From Bowmanella denitrificans (GTDB lineage: Bacteria > Pseudomonadota > Gammaproteobacteria > Enterobacterales > Alteromonadaceae): a stretch of DNA of 64,000 nt. The stretch is taken from positions 124,001 through 188,000 of the forward strand of contig NZ_PEBU01000008.1 of the NCBI RefSeq assembly GCF_002887595.1, read 5' to 3'. Positions 47,894 to 57,402 of this stretch are shown piece by piece. Under the pieces are notes generated by a model. The model saw only the letters and a program-made list of their open reading frames with translations, did no database searches and was not told where the DNA came from. The first letter of the stretch is position 1. Every line of letters starts with the position of its first letter. The translations under genes and the position numbers were made by a program.

Positions 47894-48766
47894 ATGCCTG
47901 ATATTTTTCTGTTACTGCAAAGCTCCCCAACCGCATTAATTATCTTTGTGCTGATTATCGGGTTGATGGTGGGCAGTTTTCTGAATGTGGTGATCCATCG
48001 CCTGCCGATTATGCTGGAACGTAGTTGGCAATATGAATACCAAAGCTATTTCCATCCGGAGCAGGCCCAGGCCACAGCGCCCTATAATCTGGTCAAGCCC
48101 GACTCACAATGCCCTAAATGCGGGCATAAAATTCGCGCCTGGGAAAATATTCCCTTACTAAGCTGGCTGCTATTACGGGGCAAGTGCAGTCAGTGTGCCA
48201 CGCCCATCTCTGCCCGCTACCCCATGGTTGAACTGCTCACCGGTCTGTTGTCGGCCTGGATGGCCTGGCACTGGGGGTTTGGCTGGCCATTGTTGGCGGC
48301 TTTACTATTTACCTGGCTGTTGGTTGCAATGACCTTTATCGACCTGGATAAAATGCTGTTGCCAGATCAGCTTACCCTGCCGTTATTATGGCTGGGACTG
48401 TTAGCCAGTACGCAGTCACTATTTGTGGGCCCGGTGGATGCTATTATCGGTGCGGTGGCCGGTTACCTCAGTTTGTGGTCAGTGTATTGGGGCTTTAAGC
48501 TGCTGACCGGCAAGGAAGGCATGGGGCACGGGGATTTTAAGCTGCTGGCTGCCCTGGGGGCCTGGTTGGGCTGGCAGTATCTACCAATGGTAATTCTGGC
48601 GTCGTCTTTTGTTGGGGCCATTATCGGCATCCTGGTGCTAAGTATCCAGGGTAAGGACAAGGGTCAGGCTATTCCATTTGGTCCGTACCTGGCCATTGCC
48701 GGCTTGTTAACCTTTTTATATGGTGAACCGATTGCCGACATCTATTGGCAATGGATTTTGTCATGA
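47894..48766 (+). CDS. pilD: Prepilin leader peptidase/N-methyltransferase PilD
   Basis: PilD cleaves prepilin leaders and methylates the new N-terminus, for type IV pili and type II secretion. The 290-residue membrane protein has the zinc tetracysteine motif (Cys 73, 76, 98, 101), the catalytic aspartates in FIDLDKMLLPD and GMGHGDFKLLAA, and about seven to eight helices. It has no visible Shine-Dalgarno sequence because a heptamer repeat abuts the start. Its stop overlaps coaE as ATGA. Confidence 0.96.
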   Translation: MPDIFLLLQSSPTALIIFVLIIGLMVGSFLNVVIHRLPIMLERSWQYEYQSYFHPEQAQATAPYNLVKPDSQCPKCGHKIRAWENIPLLSWLLLRGKCSQCATPISARYPMVELLTGLLSAWMAWHWGFGWPLLAALLFTWLLVAMTFIDLDKMLLPDQLTLPLLWLGLLASTQSLFVGPVDAIIGAVAGYLSLWSVYWGFKLLTGKEGMGHGDFKLLAALGAWLGWQYLPMVILASSFVGAIIGILVLSIQGKDKGQAIPFGPYLAIAGLLTFLYGEPIADIYWQWILS

Positions 48767-49383
48767 CCAGACAGCGCCCCATGATAATTGGGCTGACTGG
48801 CGGTATAGGCAGCGGCAAAAGCAAAGTCTCGGATCTGTTCGCCGCTAAAGGTATTGAGATCATAGACGCGGATATCCTGGCCAGGGAAGTGGTTGAACCC
48901 GGCGCACCGGCGCTGGCTAAAATTGCACAGCACTTTGGCAAAGATATGCTTCAAGCCGACGGTCAGCTAGACAGACGGGCGTTGCGGCAGCGTATTTTTT
49001 CCCATCCTCAAGATAAAACCTGGCTCAACGAATTACTGCATCCCCTGATCAGACAATTAATGCAAGAGCGCACGGCGGCGGCACGTTCCCCATACTGTAT
49101 TCTGGCCATACCACTACTGGTGGAGAACCAACTGCAAAGTCTGGTTGATAGAATTCTGGTGGTGGATGTGGAGGAATCGGCGCAACGTACCAGGGTTATC
49201 AGCAGAGACAATGTCAGTGCTGATCAAGTAGATGCGATACTGGCTTCGCAGGCAAGCCGCAGCCAACGTCTGGCTGCTGCCGATGACATCATCGATAACA
49301 ACGGCACGATAAATAATCTAATAGAGCAGGTAGACAAGCTCCACGCCGATTACCTCAGCCAGATTGCCAAGCTAAAAGCTTGA
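48763..49383 (+). CDS. coaE: Dephospho-CoA kinase
   Basis: CoaE phosphorylates dephospho-CoA in the last step of coenzyme A synthesis. From the ATG overlapping the pilD stop (ATGA) it is 206 residues. It has the P-loop GLTGGIGSGKSKV, the EPGAPAL and LHPLIR motifs, and SRDNVSADQVDAILASQ in the lid region. Length and motifs are normal. Confidence 0.98.
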   Translation: MTRQRPMIIGLTGGIGSGKSKVSDLFAAKGIEIIDADILAREVVEPGAPALAKIAQHFGKDMLQADGQLDRRALRQRIFSHPQDKTWLNELLHPLIRQLMQERTAAARSPYCILAIPLLVENQLQSLVDRILVVDVEESAQRTRVISRDNVSADQVDAILASQASRSQRLAAADDIIDNNGTINNLIEQVDKLHADYLSQIAKLKA

Positions 49384-49488
49384 AATAAATCGGCATTTAC
49401 GTTGTAGTGCTAGTATTATGCTCAGGTCTGTGATTTTGTCATAGGCAATTGAGGTGAGACAGGCAGGTCAATACGACGAGGTAAGGCA

Positions 49489-50241
49489 ATGAACCAGGCA
49501 GTGTATGAATTTCCGCTCAATGAAAAGGTGCGCACCTATTTGCGCCTGGAGCAGTTATTCAAACAGCTTGGCCAGAGCATCAGTGCCACGGAAGACTGGC
49601 AGTATGTACGTTTTATCGAGTCTTTGTTTACCCTGCTGGACCTGTCAGAACGGGTGGATGTGCGTACCGATCTGTTAAAAGACGTGGAGCTGCATGAAAA
49701 AAATCTGCAGTTTTGGGCCCAGCACCCCAACATTGATCTGGATGCCCTGCGTCAGGCGCAGCAAAAAGTTTTGGCATTGCGTGATGAACTGAAAAATGCC
49801 AGAAAATTTGGCTCAGCGCTGCGTGAAGAAAAATTTCTGATGTCCATCCGCCAGCGCTTCAGTATCCCCGGCGGCACCTGCAGCTTTGATTTGCCGAACC
49901 TGCATTATTGGTTACGCCAGGACAACGACATTAAACTTCAGGCCCTCAAAGGCTGGTTCAGTGAATTTGCGCTGATGCAAAATGCCATAGATATGACCCT
50001 GACCTTTTTACGTGAACGCGGCCGCTTTGAAGCCATTAACGCGGAGAAAGGCTTCTATCAGGGTGTGGCCGACGACAAAAATGAAGTGATCCGGGTATAC
50101 TGCCGTACCGATCAGGGTTATTTCCCGACCCTGAGTGGCAACAAATACCGCTATGCCATCCGCTTTATGATGTTTAACCCCGAAGAGGCAGGCCAGGTCG
50201 CCATGGAAAGCATGGTGCAGTTTAAGCTGGCCTGCTGTTAG
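49489..50241 (+). CDS. zapD: Cell division protein ZapD
   Basis: ZapD crosslinks FtsZ filaments and helps Z-ring assembly. The 250-residue protein begins YEFPLNEKVRTYLRLEQLF, the family signature, and contains SIPGGTCSFDLPNLHYWL. AGGTAAGG precedes the ATG. It lies in its usual position after coaE and before yacG. Confidence 0.97.
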   Translation: MNQAVYEFPLNEKVRTYLRLEQLFKQLGQSISATEDWQYVRFIESLFTLLDLSERVDVRTDLLKDVELHEKNLQFWAQHPNIDLDALRQAQQKVLALRDELKNARKFGSALREEKFLMSIRQRFSIPGGTCSFDLPNLHYWLRQDNDIKLQALKGWFSEFALMQNAIDMTLTFLRERGRFEAINAEKGFYQGVADDKNEVIRVYCRTDQGYFPTLSGNKYRYAIRFMMFNPEEAGQVAMESMVQFKLACC

Positions 50242-50334
50242 GTAGGTCGGGATTTATCCCGACAAACAATCAGATTGCTTGAGTCCCCTTCTCAGAAATA
50301 GCTATGTTAATTGTCGGGATAAATCCCGACCCAC
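50242..50334. repeat. REPIN-like inverted pair of REP elements between zapD and yacG
   Basis: The first element has GTAG at 50242 followed by the palindrome GTCGGGATTTATCCCGAC (50246-50263). The second is the same palindrome in reverse orientation (50313-50330), followed by CCAC. The two halves form a 93-base inverted structure. The GTAG tetranucleotide plus palindrome is the hallmark of REP elements mobilised by RAYT transposases; no RAYT gene is in the window. Confidence 0.8.
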
Positions 50335-50357
50335 AAGACAAAAAGGCCACGTTTGCT

Positions 50358-50585
50358 ATGAAAGTTACCTGCCCTACCTGCCAGACCGAACTGGAATGGG
50401 GCCCCCAAAGCCCTTACCGCCCCTTCTGCTCCAAACGCTGTCAGTTAATTGATTTAGGCGAATGGGCCGAGGAACAAAAGACCATCCCCTGCGGCCCCAG
50501 TAACGATGCCGAAACTCAGTTACCGGATATTGAAGATATTGAGGCCATGCTGGCCCAACAGGGCGATGAATTTTTTAAGCAATAA
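50358..50585 (+). CDS. yacG: DNA gyrase inhibitor YacG (zinc-binding)
   Basis: YacG is a small zinc protein that binds GyrB and inhibits gyrase. From the ATG at 50358 it is 75 residues with the four zinc cysteines in [10 protein letters not shown] and [13 protein letters not shown], and an acidic C-terminal tail. A longer frame that runs through the REPIN was rejected. Confidence 0.95.
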   Translation: MKVTCPTCQTELEWGPQSPYRPFCSKRCQLIDLGEWAEEQKTIPCGPSNDAETQLPDIEDIEAMLAQQGDEFFKQ

Positions 50586-50586
50586 T

Positions 50587-50610
50587 AGAGCGTGTTAAAG
50601 CGCTCTTTTC
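50587..50610 (+). terminator. Terminator after yacG
   Basis: The stem AGAGCG / CGCTCT with an eight-base loop is followed by TTTTCCCC. It lies between the convergent yacG and mutT genes. Confidence 0.65.
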
Positions 50611-50616
50611 CCCTAC

Positions 50617-51012
50617 CTACTGACGACTTATTTCAGCCAACTTATTAAGAATAGGCATATTAGCCTCAGGAAACTGGTAAGTGTCCAATTCCGACACATC
50701 CACCCAACGACCTTGCTGCCCCTCAAGGCCATGGGGTTCGCCGCGAAAGTCGCTGACCAGGTGAATATCCAGTTTCACCTGTTTGTCGCCATAGTCATGC
50801 TCTATCAGCATAAAGGGTTGTGAGCTGCTCACTTCAATGCCCACCTCTTCCTGCAACTCGCGGATAAGCGCCTGGGTCACAGTCTCACCGGCTTCGACTT
50901 TACCCCCTGGAAATTCCCATTTGCCTCCCTGGTGCAGGCTTGGGTCGCGCAGGGTAATAAACACCTGTTGTTGGCGCAGGATCACACCCACCGCCACATG
51001 GACCACTTTCAT
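50617..51012 (-). CDS. mutT: 8-oxo-dGTP diphosphatase MutT
   Basis: MutT hydrolyses 8-oxo-dGTP and so prevents A:T to C:G transversions. The 131-residue protein contains the Nudix box [25 protein letters not shown] (split across the helix-loop-helix) at about residues 37-60 and the conserved WEFPGG before it. GGAG eight bases upstream supports the ATG at 51012. It is downstream of secA on the same strand but separated from it by a terminator. Confidence 0.96.
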   Translation of the reverse strand: MKVVHVAVGVILRQQQVFITLRDPSLHQGGKWEFPGGKVEAGETVTQALIRELQEEVGIEVSSSQPFMLIEHDYGDKQVKLDIHLVSDFRGEPHGLEGQQGRWVDVSELDTYQFPEANMPILNKLAEISRQ

Positions 51013-51029
51013 ATTCAATTCTCCAAAGA

Positions 51030-51056
51030 CAAAGGCCGGGATATCCCGGCCTTATT
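51030..51056 (-). terminator. Hairpin terminator after secA
   Basis: The perfect palindrome AAGGCCGGGATATCCCGGCC(TT) spans 51032-51053. On the minus strand it is followed only by a short T-run (TTTGTC). It lies between the secA stop and mutT. Confidence 0.65.
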
Positions 51057-51086
51057 TATGCGTTAGCGCTTGGCAAACCAGTAAGC

Positions 51087-53783
51087 TTAAGACAGCTTGC
51101 CATGGCATTGTTTATACTTTTTACCCGATCCGCATGGACATGGGTCGTTACGCCCAACTTTAGGGCCTTCACGCACCTCGGCAGCCTGCGGTTGACTGGC
51201 AGATTCGTGTTGTTCCTTCATGCGCAGACGCATGGCTTCTTCTTCACGACGGCGCTGCTCTTCCACGGCTTGTACATCGGACTCGGCACGTACCTGCACT
51301 TTACTCAGTACGTTAACCACTTCAGTTTTGAGGTTTTCCAGCATCTGGCCAAACAGTTCAAAAGACTCGCGCTTATATTCCTGCTTAGGGTTTTTCTGTG
51401 CGTAACCGCGCAAATGAATGCCCTGGCGCAGGTGATCCATGGCTGCCAGATGCTCTTTCCAATGACTGTCGAGCGTTTGCAGCATAATGGCTTTTTCAAA
51501 CTGACGCAGTACCGGTGCCCCCACCATTTCTTCTTTGGCCAGGTAAGCAGCGTCGATCTGCTCATGAATACGTTCACGCAGCGTTTCTTCAAACAGTTTG
51601 TCGTCTTCGTCCAGCCATTTCTGAATTGGCAGATCCAGCAAATAGTCAGATTTGATACGTTCCTGCAAGCCCGGAACATCCCACATTTCCGCCAGAGACT
51701 GCGGAGGAATAAACTGGCTGATGGTGTCATCCACCACATCGGTACGTATGGCCTTGATGGTTTCGCTGATGTCACCTTCGTCCAGCAGGCTGTTGCGCTG
51801 CTCGTAGATGACCTTACGCTGGTCATTGGCCACATCATCAAACTCCAGTAACTGCTTACGAATATCGAAGTTACGTTGTTCAACCTTACGCTGGGCGTTT
51901 TCAATGGCTTTAGTTACCCAAGGGTGTTCGATGGCTTCGCCACGCTCCATACCCAAGCGTTTCATCATATTGGCCATACGCTCAGATGCAAAGATACGCA
52001 TTAACGAATCTTCCAACGACAGATAGAAGCGTGAGGAGCCTGGGTCACCCTGACGGCCAGCACGACCACGCAACTGGTTGTCGATACGACGTGATTCATG
52101 ACGCTCGGTACCGATAATATGCAGGCCTCCGGCAGCAATCACCTTGTCATGATTCTCCTGCCATTCAGCTTTGATTTTGTCCACGGTACCTGGCTTGGGA
52201 TCGTTAATCTTATCGATTTCAGCCTGCCAGTTGCCCCCTAACACGATATCGGTACCACGACCGGCCATATTGGTGGCAATCGTCACGGCCCCCGGACGAC
52301 CGGCCTGGGCGATAATATCCGCTTCCTGGGCATGGAACTTGGCGTTCAGCACCTTGTGTGGGATTTTGCCTTTTTTCAGTACATTGGACAGCAATTCGGA
52401 GTTTTCGATAGACACTGTACCCACCAATACCGGTCGGCCTTTTTCCACGCACTCCTTGATATCAGCGATAATGGCTTCGTATTTCTCTTCCGCAGTCAGG
52501 TAAATCAGGTCAGCCCGATCATCACGAATCATGGGTTTGTTGGTGGGAATAACCACGGTATCCAGGCCGTAAATTTGCTGGAACTCGGCGGCTTCGGTGT
52601 CTGCCGTGCCGGTCATACCGGCCAGTTTTTCGTACAAACGGAAATAATTCTGGAAGGTAATAGACGCCAGGGTCTGGTTTTCGTGCTGAATGCGCACCCC
52701 TTCTTTTGCTTCCACCGCCTGATGCAAGCCTTCAGACCAACGACGGCCCTCCATAGTACGGCCAGTATGCTCGTCAACGATAACGATCTCGTCATCTTTA
52801 ACTATGTAATCCACATCGCGGCTAAACAGCTTGTGCGCGCGCAATGCCGCATTGACATGGTGCATCAGCGAGATATTGCCGGCGGCATACAAGGACTCGC
52901 CCTCAGGCAACAGACCGTATTTATGCATAATCTCTTCAATACGTACCTGACCGCGTTCGGTCAGGTGAATCTGTTTGGCTTTTTCATCTATGGTGAAATC
53001 GCCATCACCTTCCTGGCCTTCCTCATCTTCCTTTTCCTGCAATTTCAGCTCAGGAATAATGGCATTGATGCGCTTATACAGCTCTGAACTGTCTTCTGCC
53101 TGACCAGAGATTATCAGCGGGGTACGGGCTTCATCGATAAGGATAGAGTCAACTTCATCCACTACCGCGTAATGCAGCGGGCGTTGCACTCTGTCTTCGG
53201 GGCGAAACGCCATGTTGTCACGCAGGTAGTCGAAGCCGAATTCGTTGTTGGTACCGTAAGTAATGTCGGCAGCGTAGGCTTGTTTTTTCTGCTCATGGTT
53301 CATACCGGGCACATTGCAGCCTACGGTAAGACCAAGAAATTCAAACAATGGGCGGCTCCACTCAGCGTCACGGCGGGCCAGGTAATCATTCACGGTAATA
53401 ACATGTACACCTTTGCCGGTAACTGCGTTCAGATAGGAACTCAATGTACCGGTCAGGGTTTTACCTTCACCTGTGCGCATTTCAGCAATCTGGCCTTCCT
53501 GCAGCACCATACCGCCAATCATCTGCACATCAAAATGGCGCATACCAAATACACGCTTGCTGGCTTCGCGTACCAGCGCAAAAGCTTCGGGCAGAATATC
53601 GTTAGTGGTTTCGCCTTTTTCCAGTCGCTCTTTGAACTCGCTGGTTTTCTGCTTTAACTGCTCATCACTGAAACCTTCATATTCGGGTTCCAACTGGTTA
53701 ATTTGCTCAACGACCTTACCCAGTTTCTTTAGTGTGCGTTCGTTTCGGCTACCAAAAATCTTTGTGAGAATACTAGAAAACAT
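51087..53783 (-). CDS. secA: Preprotein translocase ATPase SecA
   Basis: SecA is the motor that drives preproteins through SecYEG. From the ATG at 53783 (GGAAG nine bases upstream) it is 898 residues. Walker A is at about residues 103-109 (RTGEGKT), the Walker [15 protein letters not shown] follows, and the C-terminal zinc domain ends in [14 protein letters not shown]. An upstream extension to a TTG was rejected. A terminator-like hairpin lies about 45 bases upstream, within the leader, and an M23 peptidase gene takes the place that secM has in E. coli. Confidence 0.98.
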   Translation of the reverse strand: MFSSILTKIFGSRNERTLKKLGKVVEQINQLEPEYEGFSDEQLKQKTSEFKERLEKGETTNDILPEAFALVREASKRVFGMRHFDVQMIGGMVLQEGQIAEMRTGEGKTLTGTLSSYLNAVTGKGVHVITVNDYLARRDAEWSRPLFEFLGLTVGCNVPGMNHEQKKQAYAADITYGTNNEFGFDYLRDNMAFRPEDRVQRPLHYAVVDEVDSILIDEARTPLIISGQAEDSSELYKRINAIIPELKLQEKEDEEGQEGDGDFTIDEKAKQIHLTERGQVRIEEIMHKYGLLPEGESLYAAGNISLMHHVNAALRAHKLFSRDVDYIVKDDEIVIVDEHTGRTMEGRRWSEGLHQAVEAKEGVRIQHENQTLASITFQNYFRLYEKLAGMTGTADTEAAEFQQIYGLDTVVIPTNKPMIRDDRADLIYLTAEEKYEAIIADIKECVEKGRPVLVGTVSIENSELLSNVLKKGKIPHKVLNAKFHAQEADIIAQAGRPGAVTIATNMAGRGTDIVLGGNWQAEIDKINDPKPGTVDKIKAEWQENHDKVIAAGGLHIIGTERHESRRIDNQLRGRAGRQGDPGSSRFYLSLEDSLMRIFASERMANMMKRLGMERGEAIEHPWVTKAIENAQRKVEQRNFDIRKQLLEFDDVANDQRKVIYEQRNSLLDEGDISETIKAIRTDVVDDTISQFIPPQSLAEMWDVPGLQERIKSDYLLDLPIQKWLDEDDKLFEETLRERIHEQIDAAYLAKEEMVGAPVLRQFEKAIMLQTLDSHWKEHLAAMDHLRQGIHLRGYAQKNPKQEYKRESFELFGQMLENLKTEVVNVLSKVQVRAESDVQAVEEQRRREEEAMRLRMKEQHESASQPQAAEVREGPKVGRNDPCPCGSGKKYKQCHGKLS

Positions 53784-53817
53784 GCGTAAACGGCTTCCAA
53801 TTCTTTTTAATCTAATT

Positions 53818-53848
53818 CCAAACAAAACAATCGGCTTTAAGCCGATTG
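53818..53848 (-). terminator. Terminator-like hairpin in the secA leader
   Basis: On the minus strand CAATCGGCTT-a-AAGCCGATTG forms a 10-bp stem followed by TTTTGTTT. It lies between the M23 peptidase stop and secA, only about 45 bases before the secA ATG. It may terminate the peptidase transcript or act as an attenuator for secA. Confidence 0.7.
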
Positions 53849-53907
53849 CGCATTAAGGATCAGGAAAATCCCATTTGCAGCGGGTTGCAACCCGCATTAC
53901 CCGTGGG

Positions 53908-54822
53908 TCACCCCTGGGATTTACGATAGACGAATGGCAAAGGGTCTATCTGTCGGCCATGTTGCATCACTTCATAATGCACATGCGCGCCGGTGGAACG
54001 TCCGGTACTGCCCATCACAGCAATAGCCTGACCTTTGGTCACCACATCCCCTACCTTGACTTCCAATTCCTTATTATGGCCGTAACGTGTTACCAGACCG
54101 TTTCCATGCTCAATTTCGACCAAATTGCCGTAACCATACCGCTCTCCAGCCCAGGTTACCAGTCCGGCACCGGTGGCCACCACCGCGTCGCCTTCCTGAC
54201 CAGCAAAATCCAGCCCTTTATGCATGGCCGGCATACCAGTAAAAGGATCTTTGCGAACACCATAGTACGAAGATAGCCAGCCACTATTTATCGGCCTGCC
54301 AGCCAAATAGCTCTGCGCTTCAATATGGTGATTCAACAGAATGGATTCAAGGGCCTGAAGTTGCTTAGTTTTGCTATCCAGTTGTGCCAGCATTTTTTCT
54401 ATTTGTAACATAACATCACTGGCAGCCTGCACTTCCGTATCCAGCATGTCGTGGGATGGCCCCCCCATAGCAGGCAACTCGGAAAAGTTAAATTCTTCGC
54501 TGTTAAGCCCAGATTCACTGGCTAAACGCTCTCCCAGGGCATTCAAACGGTGCAGTTGCCCCTGCATTTCACCCAGTTTCATTAACATGCCGGTTAATTG
54601 CTGCTGAGTGGTTTCCTTTAACAGTTCCACTTCTTCTTTTTGCTTGATCAGACCTGTTTGAGCAAAACTTACCCTGGCCTGTGCATCGGCAGGATCCTGT
54701 GTGGAACGGCCAGCAATCAGAGTTAGCCCCAACGTCACAACAACAGCGGCAATAAGCTGCCGTTTTGACAGGTTATATCGAAGGCGTATCTTTTTACTTC
54801 TGATTACCAGGGTCAGACTCAT
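53908..54822 (-). CDS. M23 family (LytM-type) peptidase
   Basis: This 304-residue protein has an N-terminal membrane anchor (about residues 22-42), a coiled-coil region (about 50-165) and a C-terminal LytM/M23 domain. Zinc-ligand motifs HKGLDFAG and HVHYEV are both intact, so it could be an active peptidoglycan endopeptidase rather than only an amidase activator. It sits between lpxC and secA, as in other Alteromonadales and Pseudomonadales by my recollection. It has no SecM-type arrest sequence near its C-terminus. Confidence 0.9.
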   Translation of the reverse strand: MSLTLVIRSKKIRLRYNLSKRQLIAAVVVTLGLTLIAGRSTQDPADAQARVSFAQTGLIKQKEEVELLKETTQQQLTGMLMKLGEMQGQLHRLNALGERLASESGLNSEEFNFSELPAMGGPSHDMLDTEVQAASDVMLQIEKMLAQLDSKTKQLQALESILLNHHIEAQSYLAGRPINSGWLSSYYGVRKDPFTGMPAMHKGLDFAGQEGDAVVATGAGLVTWAGERYGYGNLVEIEHGNGLVTRYGHNKELEVKVGDVVTKGQAIAVMGSTGRSTGAHVHYEVMQHGRQIDPLPFVYRKSQG

Positions 54823-55017
54823 CGGATGTTATTCTCGTTACGGCTCGGGTCGATTCTAAACCGACTCTACGCCAAAAAAAAGCCAGGAGACGCATTCAGG
54901 ATAATAACCAGGGATAATATGCAAAACGTCAATTTTTCCACTTGCTACTCTTGGCCATGCATTGAACTTGCCAACAAAGCATAACCAATTGTTTACAAAA
55001 GAATTTATTTCAGTCAA

Positions 55018-55050
55018 AAGAAAAAATGCCGCGATGGCGGCATTTTTTAA
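55018..55050. terminator. Terminator after lpxC
   Basis: The stem AAAAAATGCCGC-gatg-GCGGCATTTTTT is complementary along its length and has runs of A and T on both sides. It lies ten bases beyond the lpxC stop and separates lpxC from the M23 peptidase gene. Confidence 0.88.
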
Positions 55051-55060
55051 TTTCTGAGGT

Positions 55061-55975
55061 TTAATTTGCCAGTAATGGCGCACCAAATCGGATAGGCATT
55101 TTCTCGTCTGACTCGTAGCTGACAAATTCCCAGCAATCCTGCATGGCCAGCAACTTGTTCAACAACTTATTGTTCAGACCATGGCCGGTTTTGTATGCGC
55201 AAAGCTCGCCGATAATGCTGTGACCACCGAGATACAAATCACCGATGGCATCCAGAATCTTATGCTTAAGGAATTCATCCTCATAACGCAAGCCTTCGTG
55301 GTTGAGTACCCGGTATTCGTCCAATGCTACGGCGTTTTCCATACTGCCACCCAACGCCAAGTTGTGGGCATGCATATATTCCAGGTCTTTCATAAAGCCA
55401 AAGGTTCTGGCCCGGCTGACTTCGTCGATGTAAGACGCAGTATCAAAGTCCATCACCAAATGCTGGCGGGTTTGGCTAATCACCGGGTGCTCGAAATCAA
55501 TGCGAAAATCAACGCGAAAACCATCATAAGGGCGCAGTTCTGCCCACTTATCACCGTCTTCCACGCGCACGGTTTTGGTTACCCGGATAAACTTCTTGGC
55601 CGCTTTTTGTTCCTCTATTCCTGCCGACTGCAGCAGAAATATAAAAGGACTGGCACTGCCATCCATAATGGGTAGTTCATTGGCATCGACTTCAACAATA
55701 ATATTATCAATGCCCATACCGGCCAGAGCTGACGCCAGATGTTCCACCGTGGAAATGCTGGCACCTTCCTGGTTACTAAGGCATGTACATAACATGGTAT
55801 CCCCTACCGCATCGGCGCGGGCAGGAATGTCCACATAAGGCTCAAGGTCAACGCGACGGAACAGGATCCCTGTGTTCACGGGCGCGGGCCGGAGAGTCAT
55901 GGTGACCTTGTCACCTTTGTGCAGACCAATTCCTGTCACTTGCACTGGCTGTTTCAGGGTACGTTGTTTGATCAT
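55061..55975 (-). CDS. lpxC: UDP-3-O-acyl-N-acetylglucosamine deacetylase LpxC
   Basis: LpxC catalyses the committed step of lipid A synthesis. The 304-residue zinc enzyme has [11 protein letters not shown] at the N-terminus, the zinc histidine in [17 protein letters not shown], the SASPFIF catalytic loop and [19 protein letters not shown] with the remaining zinc ligands. It lies downstream of ftsZ at the end of the dcw cluster. Its C-terminus, which in E. coli carries the FtsH degradation signal, ends here in APLLAN. Confidence 0.98.
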   Translation of the reverse strand: MIKQRTLKQPVQVTGIGLHKGDKVTMTLRPAPVNTGILFRRVDLEPYVDIPARADAVGDTMLCTCLSNQEGASISTVEHLASALAGMGIDNIIVEVDANELPIMDGSASPFIFLLQSAGIEEQKAAKKFIRVTKTVRVEDGDKWAELRPYDGFRVDFRIDFEHPVISQTRQHLVMDFDTASYIDEVSRARTFGFMKDLEYMHAHNLALGGSMENAVALDEYRVLNHEGLRYEDEFLKHKILDAIGDLYLGGHSIIGELCAYKTGHGLNNKLLNKLLAMQDCWEFVSYESDEKMPIRFGAPLLAN

Positions 55976-56135
55976 CTCGCCTTAGCTCAATAATTAACCA
56001 AAACACAAAAGGGCAGGCATTTTAGTGGTTAGACCACGCAATGTCAAAACATCATATTGAGGCAAGTTCAAGAAATGCAACGAGTTCTTGCCACTTATGA
56101 CAGTTTTGCTACAGCCATCCCAATATTTTTGCCTG

Positions 56136-57320
56136 TTAGTCCGCCTGCTTACGCAGAAACGCAGGAATATCCAGATATTCCAAATCGTTGTTAGACTCGG
56201 CCTTTTCTTCCACATTGTGGTTGCTGCGTACAGCAGGCTCACGCATGCTGCTGACCCGCTCACCAGTCCCTTCCTGACTCAGCTTAAACTCGCTCGGTTC
56301 AGGCATGTAGCGACCACCTGTGCTGGTTTGGCGGTTGCTGACCAAAGAGATTTCCGGTTTGCGTTCTGCGCCGATACCGGTGGCTACCACAGTCACGCGC
56401 AGTTCATCAGACATCTCCATATCGATAACAGTTCCCACCACCACAGTAGCATTTTCAGAGGCAAAGGCTTTCACTGCATTACCGACTGTTTCAAACTCGT
56501 CAATAGCAAAGTCCGGACCCGCGGTGATATTGACCAGAATGCCGCGGGCACCCGACAAATCGATATCTTCCAACAGCGGACTGGCAATGGCCGCTTCTGC
56601 TGCTTCTTCGGCACGGTCTTCACCTGTTGCGGTGCCGCTGCCCATCATGGCTTTGCCCATTTCAGACATTACGGTACGCACGTCAGCAAAGTCGACGTTA
56701 ATCAGACCAGGACGGGTAATCAGTTCGGCAATCCCCTGTACTGCACCGCGAAGTACGTCATTTGCAGCACTGAAGGCTTTCAACAGCGGCGTGCCACGCC
56801 CCATCACTTTCAGCAGCTTTTCGTTAGGAATAGTGATCAGTGAGTCCACATATTTGGACAACTCCTGAATGCCCTGCTCCGCATATTCGATACGCTTACG
56901 TCCTTCGAATGGGAAAGGCTTAGTGACCACTGCCACTGTCAGTACCCCCATTTCCTTGGCAATACGGGCGACTTCTGGCGCGGCGCCGGTTCCTGTACCA
57001 CCGCCCATGCCGGCGGTGATAAATACCATGTCGGCCCCTTCCAGGCTCTGACGGATGGTCTCGCCATCTTCTTCGGCCGCCTGACGCCCAACCATAGGGT
57101 TGGCACCGGCCCCCAGGCCTTTGGTTACACCAGAACCGATTTGTAGGGTGACATTGGCCTTGGAACTGCGCAGCACCTGGGCATCGGTATTGACGGCGAT
57201 AAACTCCACGCCTTCAATGTTGTGCGAAACCATGTGGTCTACAGCGTTACCGCCACCGCCACCTACACCTATGACTTTGATTACGGCTTCATCACCGTGG
57301 CTATCCATTAATTCAAACAT
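56136..57320 (-). CDS. ftsZ: Cell division protein FtsZ
   Basis: FtsZ is the tubulin-like GTPase that forms the Z-ring. The 394-residue protein has [13 protein letters not shown], the tubulin signature [10 protein letters not shown] (about residues 107-115), the T7 loop NVDFADV, a variable linker and the conserved C-terminal peptide [14 protein letters not shown], which binds FtsA/ZipA/ZapD. CCGGAGAG precedes the ATG. It lies 82 bases downstream of ftsA. Confidence 0.99.
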   Translation of the reverse strand: MFELMDSHGDEAVIKVIGVGGGGGNAVDHMVSHNIEGVEFIAVNTDAQVLRSSKANVTLQIGSGVTKGLGAGANPMVGRQAAEEDGETIRQSLEGADMVFITAGMGGGTGTGAAPEVARIAKEMGVLTVAVVTKPFPFEGRKRIEYAEQGIQELSKYVDSLITIPNEKLLKVMGRGTPLLKAFSAANDVLRGAVQGIAELITRPGLINVDFADVRTVMSEMGKAMMGSGTATGEDRAEEAAEAAIASPLLEDIDLSGARGILVNITAGPDFAIDEFETVGNAVKAFASENATVVVGTVIDMEMSDELRVTVVATGIGAERKPEISLVSNRQTSTGGRYMPEPSEFKLSQEGTGERVSSMREPAVRSNHNVEEKAESNNDLEYLDIPAFLRKQAD

Positions 57321-57402
57321 GTTTTCTCTCCGGTTTTTGCTTCACAACGTGCGGTCCTTGGCGTTAACCGCACCCCGCTAGACATCTTTTTCAATTCAGG
57401 GC

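Noticed and set aside
53880-53895. 16-base palindrome GCGGGTTGCAACCCGC after the M23 peptidase gene
   Set aside because: It is a single copy in the window with no U-tract. It may fold, but nothing links it to a function beyond the neighbouring secA leader hairpin.
56088-56843. 251-codon frame antisense to ftsZ
   Set aside because: This is a shadow frame; ftsZ is unambiguous and uses the whole region.
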